Source: RHKX01 sp963820055
Lineage (GTDB): Bacteria; Actinomycetota; Thermoleophilia; Solirubrobacterales; 70-9
Assembly (NCBI GenBank): GCA_963820055.1
Contig: CAWFYJ010000004.1
Location: 620,001-684,000 of the forward strand
Direction: 5' to 3'
Length of the DNA stretch: 64,000 bases
The notes under the pieces were generated by a model. It made no database searches and was not told the DNA's origin. It saw nothing but the letters and a program-made list of their open reading frames with translations. Below, piece by piece: positions 58,489-64,000 of this stretch (its first letter is position 1; every line of letters starts with the position of its first letter). The translations under genes and the position numbers were made by a program.

Positions 58489-59483
58489 GTAAGGCCGACG
58501 TCGTCGCCGTGATCCTCGTCGCCGGCGCGGCCCTCTACGCCACCTTCGGAGGCGCCGACTTCGGAGCGGGGATCTGGGAGCTGCTGGCCTCCCGGTCGCG
58601 CGACCGTGAGCTGCGAGGGCGGATCGAGGAGCGGGTGACGCGCTCGCTCGGCCCGGTCTGGGAGGCCAACCACGTCTGGCTGATCTTCACGCTCGTCGTC
58701 CTCTGGACGGGTTTCCCGGACGCCTTCGCGCCGATAATGCAGACGCTCTACCTGCCGCTCGCCCTCGCCGCCGTCGGGATCGTCCTGCGCGGCTCGGGCT
58801 TCGCCTTCGGGCACACGTTCGGCGACGAGGCGGCCCGGCGGGCGAACGTCGTCTTCGCGGTCGCTTCCGTGATCACGCCGTTCTTCCTCGGGTGCGTCGT
58901 CGGCGCGATAGCCGCGGGCGATGTCGTGGCCGGGGGCGAGGGCAGCGCGCTCGGCTGGTTCGGGCCGTTGCCGGTCCTGATCGGCGTCCTCTTCGTGTCC
59001 AGCTGCGCCTACATCGCATCGGTCTTCCTGCTCGACGACTGCCGGCGCGCCGGCGACACGGAGCTCGAGTCCTACTTCCTGCGCCGCTCGGTGGCGGCGG
59101 CGGTCGTCACCGGCGCGCTCGCGGCCGTCGGGCTGATCGTGCTCCGCGCCGACGCGCGGCCGATCTTCGACGGGCTGCTCAACGAGGGGCTCCCGTTCGT
59201 GATCGCCTCGCTGCTGCTCGGCCTGTTGACCCTCGCCGGACTGCTGCGCGGCTGGTCGCGGGCGCTGCGCCCGCTCGCGATCGGAGCGGTGCTGGCCGTC
59301 GTCGCCGGATGGGCGGTAGCGCAGTACCCCTACCTGCTCCCCGAGACCCTCACCGTGAACGACGGAGCCGGCGCCGAGCCGGCGCTCACGGCGTTGATCA
59401 TCGTCTTCGTCCTGGCCCTGGCGATCGTCGGGCCGGCGCTGGTCCTCCTGTTCCGGCTCGCCCAGAAGCAGGCGCTGGAGTAG
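58485..59483 (+). CDS. cydB: Cytochrome bd oxidase subunit II
   Basis: 332 residues, about eight transmembrane segments, ATG overlapping the cydA stop by 4 bp. GGADFGAGIWELLA and PVWEANHVWLIF are CydB signatures. Pairs with CydA. The CydDC exporter needed for bd assembly is not in the window. The MntR-like gene begins 21 bp downstream, so the three may be co-transcribed. Confidence 0.95.
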   Translation: MSKADVVAVILVAGAALYATFGGADFGAGIWELLASRSRDRELRGRIEERVTRSLGPVWEANHVWLIFTLVVLWTGFPDAFAPIMQTLYLPLALAAVGIVLRGSGFAFGHTFGDEAARRANVVFAVASVITPFFLGCVVGAIAAGDVVAGGEGSALGWFGPLPVLIGVLFVSSCAYIASVFLLDDCRRAGDTELESYFLRRSVAAAVVTGALAAVGLIVLRADARPIFDGLLNEGLPFVIASLLLGLLTLAGLLRGWSRALRPLAIGAVLAVVAGWAVAQYPYLLPETLTVNDGAGAEPALTALIIVFVLALAIVGPALVLLFRLAQKQALE

Positions 59484-59504
59484 CCCCGGTACCCTGGTTC
59501 GACG

Positions 59505-60218
59505 ATGAGCAGCGAGCACGCGACCGACGCCGAGGAGGAGTACCTGCAGTCGCTTTTCTGGCTGCAGGAGGCGGAGCTGCCGATGACCGGCGCCAACGTC
59601 GCCCGCGCGATGCAGCTCTCGCCGCCGACCGTCCACGAGATGATCGGCCGGCTCGTCGAGGACGGCTACATCGCCCGTGAGCCCGACAAATCCCTGAAGT
59701 TCACCGAGGACGGCCGCCGCCACGCCGAGGCCATCGTCACGCGCCACCGCCTCATCGAGCGCTTCCTCACCGACGTCCTCGGGATTCCCTGGGACGAGGT
59801 CCATGAGGAGGCCGAGCGCATGGAACACGCCATGTCGCCGCGGATGGAGGAGCGGATGATGGCCGCCATCGGCGACGCCAAGACCTGCCCGCACGGCCAT
59901 CCGATCATCCTCGAGGACCGGATCCGCGGATCTCTCCTCGCCGACTGCGAGGTCGGCGCGAGCGTTCGCATCCTTCGCTTCGAGAACGAGGCCGAGGAGC
60001 TCCTCCACTATCTCCGCGCAGCCGGCTTCGAGCCGGGCATGCGGGCGACCGTGAAGAGCTCCGACGAGGAAGAGGTCGTGATCACCTCCGACGACGGCGA
60101 TCACATCGTCTCCTACAGCGTCGCCGAGACCGTGTCGGTCGTCGCCGACCCGGCGCCGCCGCCCCGAGCGGCTCTGCCTGAGCAGCTCCAGCTCTCGCGC
60201 GACAAGTACGGCCGCTGA
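59505..60218 (+). CDS. DtxR-family metalloregulator, MntR-like
   Basis: 237 residues: winged helix-turn-helix (PMTGANVARAMQLSPPTVHEM), dimer/metal domain (RHRLIERFL, EVHEEAERMEHAMS) and a FeoA-like C-terminal domain. Metal ligands look like MntR rather than DtxR: E12 where DtxR has Met10, and E104 where DtxR has Cys102, with H81, E85, H100, E107 and H108. Manganese is the likely signal. Following cydAB, it may control the oxidase or metal uptake. Confidence 0.88.
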   Translation: MSSEHATDAEEEYLQSLFWLQEAELPMTGANVARAMQLSPPTVHEMIGRLVEDGYIAREPDKSLKFTEDGRRHAEAIVTRHRLIERFLTDVLGIPWDEVHEEAERMEHAMSPRMEERMMAAIGDAKTCPHGHPIILEDRIRGSLLADCEVGASVRILRFENEAEELLHYLRAAGFEPGMRATVKSSDEEEVVITSDDGDHIVSYSVAETVSVVADPAPPPRAALPEQLQLSRDKYGR

Positions 60219-60252
60219 CCCCCGGCTCACCTTTGCCGGGTACACACGCCCG

Positions 60253-60287
60253 AAAAAACCCGAGCCCGCGAACGGTGCGGGCTCGGG
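60253..60287 (-). terminator. Strong intrinsic terminator of the small gene
   Basis: Minus strand: CCCGAGCCCGC, 7-nt loop, GCGGGCTCGGG, then TTTTTT. Perfect 11-bp stem with a 6-U tail. Confidence 0.95.
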
Positions 60288-60385
60288 AACTTCCTGTGGG
60301 GCAGGAGTTTTGTTCTTGTGCAACCGGCGGAGGAGAGAGTCGCCGGCGCGGGTCCTGGCGCCCGGGGGCGCCAAGTGGGTTGCGG

Positions 60386-60610
60386 CTAGGCGACTACCTT
60401 CTGCTCCTCGGTCGGCGATTCGCCGCAGATCTGGCGGAGGCGGCGGTAGAGCCTCTCGTCGCGGGGCTTGCTCGCAGGAGTGGTCCGGCGAGCGGAAGCT
60501 TCGTGATCGCGGACGGCGGCAGCGAGAGCGTAGAAGCGGCGCTCCATGTTGCGACGGGTGACGTCGGCGCGCTGATCGTCCGGGATTCCTTCGAAGAAAC
60601 TGATTGGCAT
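60386..60610 (-). CDS. Small charged protein of unknown function, strongly expressed
   Basis: 74 residues from ATG 60610 with GGAGGAAGG just upstream. Begins MPISFFEGIPDDQRADV; helical and arginine-rich afterwards (RRNMERRFYALAAAVRDHE, RDERLYRRLRQICGE). No family recognised. It has a consensus-like promoter (-35 TTGTTA, 17 nt, -10 TACGCT), a 38-nt leader and a perfect terminator; few genes in the window have all three, so high expression is expected. One cysteine. Confidence 0.75.
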   Translation of the reverse strand: MPISFFEGIPDDQRADVTRRNMERRFYALAAAVRDHEASARRTTPASKPRDERLYRRLRQICGESPTEEQKVVA

Positions 60611-60655
60611 GGCACCTTCCTCCAACAACCTTTGTTTACCGGAATACTCGACAAT

Positions 60656-60684
60656 AGCGTATTGATCTTAAGAGGCGCTAACAA
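60656..60684 (-). promoter_or_regulatory. Promoter of the small charged-protein gene
   Basis: Minus strand -35 TTGTTA (60684-60679), 17-nt spacer, -10 TACGCT (60661-60656). AT-rich region. Confidence 0.65.
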
Positions 60685-60685
60685 G

Positions 60686-60698
60686 TTGCGAATCGCAA
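60686..60698. promoter_or_regulatory. Palindrome TTGCGAATCGCAA next to the promoter
   Basis: A 13-bp palindrome (6-1-6) that abuts the -35 box of the small-gene promoter; a likely binding site for an unknown regulator. Confidence 0.5.
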
Positions 60699-60764
60699 GT
60701 TATTTTTCGGAGAACGCGCGATTGGCCCCAGGCGGGGTTCTGTGACCGGTTGCGGAGGCGCGCG

Positions 60765-61865
60765 CTAGGCGCGGATCGAGGCGAGGGCGCGGGCGATTCG
60801 CCCGATCCCCTCGGGGACGTCGCCGGGCGGAACGCTTGCGAACGAGAGCCGCATGCTGTTCTCCCCGCCCTCGAGCATGAAGTCGGGGCCGGCGACGAAG
60901 CCGACGCCCTCCTCCTTGGCGGGGGCGAGCATCTGCCGGGTGTCGGTGCCCTCGGCCAGGTCGAGCCAGAGGAAGTAGCCGCCGCCCGGAGAGACGAACT
61001 CGGCCTCGGGGATCTGTGAGCCGAGCTCGGTGACGACGGCGTCGCGGCGCTCGGCGAGGGCGGCGTTGACCGCCTCGATGTTCGTGTCGAGCGCGCCGGA
61101 GCGGCAGAGCTCGAAGACGATCGACTCGGCGAGCATGTTCGGCGAGATGTAGGTCTCCGATGCGCCCTTGGCCAGTGCGCCGATCTCGTCGGCGGGACCG
61201 ATCAGGTAGCCGACGCGGACGCCGGGGCTGACGGTCTTCGAGAACGAGGAGGCGTGGACGACCTTGGCGTCCGTGCCCTCCGACAGCTCCAGCATCGTCG
61301 GCAGCGCCTCGCCGCCGAACCGGACCTCGCGGTAGGGGTCGTCTTCGAAGATCCAGAAGCCGTGCTCCGCGGAGAGCTCGACGAGGCGGCGGCGCTTGGG
61401 CTCCGAGAGCGTGCAGCCGGCCGGGTTGTGGAAGTTGGGGATGACGTGGACGAGCTTCGGCCGGTGGCCGTCGGCAAGTGCCTGCTCCAGTCCCTCGACC
61501 TCGATGCCGTCGGCCTCGAGCGGGATCCCGATCCGGTCGACGCCGAGCTTCTCGAGCATCAGCAGGGTCCGGTCGTAGGACGGCTGCTCGACGACGACCT
61601 CGTCGCCGGGGGCAAGCAGGTGGCTGAACAGCATCCAGCCGGCCTCGAGCGACCCGTTGGTGACCATCACGCGGGCGGGATCGACCCCGCCGTGGCGCTG
61701 GCCGATCCATTCGCAGAGGCCGGGGTGGCCGATGCCGGTCCCGTAGGAGAGGGCGCGGGTCGCGTCCTGATCGAGCGCGGCGGCGGCGGCCGTCCGGACG
61801 GCGTCGACGGGCAGCAGGTCGGCGCTGGGTGCGCCGCGGGCGAAGGAGATCATGGAAGCAGCCAT
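60765..61865 (-). CDS. PLP-dependent aminotransferase (2-aminoadipate/MocR-type fold I)
   Basis: 366 residues. Aminotransferase class I/II fold: NFHNPAGCTLSEPKRR, DDPYREVRFGG and the PLP lysine in ASSFSKTVSPGVRVGY. It matches stand-alone LysN/2-aminoadipate transaminase-type proteins without an N-terminal DNA-binding domain. Substrate could be aromatic or branched-chain amino acids or 2-aminoadipate. TATACT 9 nt before the ATG. Downstream of sucD on the same strand with a 32-bp gap. Confidence 0.9.
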   Translation of the reverse strand: MAASMISFARGAPSADLLPVDAVRTAAAAALDQDATRALSYGTGIGHPGLCEWIGQRHGGVDPARVMVTNGSLEAGWMLFSHLLAPGDEVVVEQPSYDRTLLMLEKLGVDRIGIPLEADGIEVEGLEQALADGHRPKLVHVIPNFHNPAGCTLSEPKRRRLVELSAEHGFWIFEDDPYREVRFGGEALPTMLELSEGTDAKVVHASSFSKTVSPGVRVGYLIGPADEIGALAKGASETYISPNMLAESIVFELCRSGALDTNIEAVNAALAERRDAVVTELGSQIPEAEFVSPGGGYFLWLDLAEGTDTRQMLAPAKEEGVGFVAGPDFMLEGGENSMRLSFASVPPGDVPEGIGRIARALASIRA

Positions 61866-61897
61866 GGGCGGCCGAGTATAGGCGCCGCTCGGAGCCG

Positions 61898-62770
61898 TCA
61901 GGAGTTGATGATGGAGGCGGCGATCTCGGCCGCCTCGCTCGGGCTGCGCCCGACCTGGACGCCCTTCGCCTCGAAGGCCTTCTTCTTGGCCTCGGCGGTG
62001 CCCGACGAGCCGGAGATGATCGCGCCCGCGTGGCCCATCTGCTTGCCGGGCGGCGCCGTGAAGCCGGCGATGTAGGCGACGACGGGCTTGGTGACGTGCT
62101 CGGCGATGTAGTCGGCTGCACGCTCCTCGGCGTCGCCGCCGATCTCCCCGACGAGCACGATGAGCTCGGTCTCGGGGTCGTTCTCGTAGAGCTCGAGGAT
62201 GTCGATGAAGTCGGATCCGACGATCGGGTCACCGCCGATGCCGACGATCGAGGAGTTGCCGAGGCCGGCCTGCTTGAGCTCGTTGCCGATCTGGTAGGTC
62301 AGGGTGCCCGACTTGGAGACGACGCCGATCGATCCGGCCGAGAAGAACTGGGCGGGGATGATCCCGACATTCGCCTTGCCGGGCGAGAGCGCGCCGGGGC
62401 AGTTCGGGCCGATCAGCCGGACGCCGGCCTCCTTGGCCTTCCAGTACGTCGGAAGCATGTCGTGGACCGGAATGCCCTCGGTGATGGCGATGACGGTCTC
62501 GATCCCGGCGTCGATCGCCTCGTTGATCGAGGCGGCGGCGAAGCGCGCCGGTACGAAGACCATCGAGGTGTTGGCGCCCGCCTCGTCGACGGCCTCCTTG
62601 ACCGTGTCGAAGATTGGCACGCCCTCGACGTCCTGGCCGCCCTTCTTGGGCGTGACGCCGGCGACCAGGTCGGTCCCGTAGTCGCGGTTGCGGAGCCCGT
62701 GGAAGCTGCCCTCGCGGCCGGTCAGGCCGGAGACGACGAGCTTCGTGTCGTTGCCGACGATGATGCTCAT
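61898..62770 (-). CDS. sucD: Succinyl-CoA synthetase alpha subunit
   Basis: 290 residues. CoA-binding N-terminal domain (LVVSGLTGREGSFH, GLRNRDYGT) and ligase domain with the phosphohistidine in GHAGAIISG. Converts succinyl-CoA to succinate with ATP or GTP formation in the TCA cycle. Overlaps sucC by 4 bp. Confidence 0.97.
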   Translation of the reverse strand: MSIIVGNDTKLVVSGLTGREGSFHGLRNRDYGTDLVAGVTPKKGGQDVEGVPIFDTVKEAVDEAGANTSMVFVPARFAAASINEAIDAGIETVIAITEGIPVHDMLPTYWKAKEAGVRLIGPNCPGALSPGKANVGIIPAQFFSAGSIGVVSKSGTLTYQIGNELKQAGLGNSSIVGIGGDPIVGSDFIDILELYENDPETELIVLVGEIGGDAEERAADYIAEHVTKPVVAYIAGFTAPPGKQMGHAGAIISGSSGTAEAKKKAFEAKGVQVGRSPSEAAEIAASIINS

Positions 62771-63930
62771 GCGGATCCCTTCGCCAGCGCGACGACCTGC
62801 TCGGCGGCCCCGAGCATCGTCTCGGCGTTGTGGAGGCCGTCGAGGTCGGCCTCGGCGAGCAGCTTCAGGCCCTCCTCGGAGTTGGTGCCGTCGAGGCGGA
62901 CGACCAGCGGCACGTCCATGTCGACGCGCGAATAGGCCTCGATGATGCCGCGGGCGACCTCGTCGCAGCGGGTGATCCCGCCGAAGATGTTGAACAGCAC
63001 CGCGTCGACCTTCTCGTCGGAGGTGATGACCTCGAGCGCGTCGACGATAGCGTCGGCCTTGGAGCCGCCGCCGGCGTCGAGGAAGTTCGCGGGCTTGCCT
63101 CCGGCGTTGGCGACGACGTCGAGCGTCGACATGCAGAGGCCGGCGCCGTTGCCGAGGATGCCGACGTTGCCGTCGAGCTTCACGTAAGTCAGACCCTTCT
63201 CCTTGGCCATCCGCTCCTGCGGATCCTCGGGCGGGTCCTCCTGGGCGGCGAGCTCCTCGTGGCGGTAGAGGGCGGAGCCGTCGATGGTCACCTTGGCGTC
63301 GAGGGCGACGACCTTGCGGGCGGAGGTGACGATCAGCGGATTGACCTCGATCAGCGTGGCATCGAAGTCGTTGAAGGCGCTGTAGAGCTTCACGAGGTTC
63401 TCGGCGACTCCGGCGACGACGTCCTCGTCGATGCCGGCGTCGACCGCGAGCGAGGCGGCGTCGTCGTTCGTCAGGCCGACCAGCGGGTCGACGTGGAGGC
63501 GGACCAGGGCGTCGGGGTCGCTCTCGGCGATCGCCTCGACGTCCATCCCGCCCATCCGCGAGAGGATCACCAGCGGCATCTTCGCCGAGCGGTCGAGAAT
63601 TATCGACGCGTAGTACTCGGCGTCGATCTCGGAAGCTTCTTCGACCCAGACCTGGTGGACCGGGAAGGGACCCTCGCCGTGCGGGCCGACGATGTCCATG
63701 CCGATGATCGCGCCGGCATGAGTACGGGCCTCGTCCGCGTCCTTGGCGACCTTGATGCCGCCGGCCTTGCCGCGTCCGCCGATCAGGACCTGGGCCTTGA
63801 TCACGACGGGGAAACCGATCCGCTCAGCAGCGGCGACGGCGTCGTCGACGTTGTCAGCGGGCTCGCCCTCGGGTACGACGACGCCGGCTTGTGCGAACAA
63901 TTGCTTGCCTTGGTATTCGAGAAGGTCCAT
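62767..63930 (-). CDS. sucC: Succinyl-CoA synthetase beta subunit
   Basis: 387 residues from ATG 63930. ATP-grasp domain MDLLEYQGKQLFAQAGV at the N-terminus, VLIGGRGKAGG, and the C-terminal FNIFGGITRCDEVARG. TATGGA 8 nt before the ATG is the usual leaderless-type box. Forms the alpha2beta2 or alphabeta enzyme with SucD. Confidence 0.97.
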   Translation of the reverse strand: MDLLEYQGKQLFAQAGVVVPEGEPADNVDDAVAAAERIGFPVVIKAQVLIGGRGKAGGIKVAKDADEARTHAGAIIGMDIVGPHGEGPFPVHQVWVEEASEIDAEYYASIILDRSAKMPLVILSRMGGMDVEAIAESDPDALVRLHVDPLVGLTNDDAASLAVDAGIDEDVVAGVAENLVKLYSAFNDFDATLIEVNPLIVTSARKVVALDAKVTIDGSALYRHEELAAQEDPPEDPQERMAKEKGLTYVKLDGNVGILGNGAGLCMSTLDVVANAGGKPANFLDAGGGSKADAIVDALEVITSDEKVDAVLFNIFGGITRCDEVARGIIEAYSRVDMDVPLVVRLDGTNSEEGLKLLAEADLDGLHNAETMLGAAEQVVALAKGSA

Positions 63931-64000
63931 AGTGGTAATCCATAGCCGGGTGTCCGGCACCGCATGTGCGGCGGCCGGGAACCCTAGCCGAAGGACAGGG

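Noticed and set aside
58437..60374. 645-codon minus-strand open frame across cydB and the DtxR gene
   Set aside because: Antisense to cydB and the regulator, both with clear motifs.

Overview
The window is high-GC chromosomal DNA with densely packed genes on both strands, many 4-bp start/stop overlaps, and no phage, insertion sequence or CRISPR array. The gene set suggests an actinobacterium, probably class Thermoleophilia (Solirubrobacterales-like). Supporting features are a 7Fe ferredoxin, WS/DGAT acyltransferase, fused PafB-PafC regulator, Mrp without its CxxC, Lhr and DUF1998 helicases, secreted proteins with the TAPET-type tail domain, and many leaderless genes. The taxonomic call is an inference from gene content, not from a marker comparison.

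Layout. 1-6616: Mrp, PAP2 phosphatase, ferredoxin, an atypical SDR, an adenylate cyclase, a wax ester synthase-like acyltransferase and a diguanylate cyclase. 6683-8869: groES-groEL with a CIRCE operator, promoter and hairpin. 8890-13417: a TetR regulator facing SRPBCC-fold genes, an ASCH protein, a Crp-type regulator, Nei glycosylase and a secreted protein. 13436-17844: ABC-2 exporter, GNAT-like protein, flippase-like membrane protein, M23 peptidase and a small coiled-coil protein. 17924-22520: an Lhr helicase gene split by one extra base. 22637-27889: a secreted sulfatase, then rmlADBC for dTDP-rhamnose. 27916-31803: MMPL transporter, histidine kinase and response regulator in overlapping order. 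31913-37078: PPOX-fold protein, secreted beta-helix protein, metallo-hydrolase and PafBC. 37207-40172: small membrane protein, secreted glycoside hydrolase and two secreted RTX-like proteins.

40217-41216 is the most unusual part. A CGNR regulator faces a promoter flanked by two perfect 13-bp inverted operators. That promoter reads into a 29-codon gene and then two tandem 100-nt structured elements whose helices differ by compensatory changes.

41206-56931: YhaM-like HD protein, phosphoribosyltransferase-hydrolase fusion with an upstream mini-ORF, metallo-hydrolase, two TetR genes, SnoaL-like protein, tRNA-Phe, chromate-type transporter, two SHOCT-tail paralogues, VOC protein, DUF1998 helicase, divergent dihydropteroate synthase, cupin, HAD phosphatase and a secreted S15-type hydrolase. 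57070-63930: cytochrome bd oxidase with an MntR-like regulator, a small gene with very strong expression signals, an aminotransferase, and sucCD for succinyl-CoA synthetase.

No gene-free stretch exceeds about 300 bases. The largest are 55924-56193 (a 72-nt two-part hairpin) and 41001-41205 (the tandem structured elements). A recurring theme is a TANNNT box 6-9 nt before the start codon with no ribosome-binding site, which points to widespread leaderless transcription. Genes with true Shine-Dalgarno sites (groES, groEL, the sulfatase, the two small-protein genes) stand out against it.
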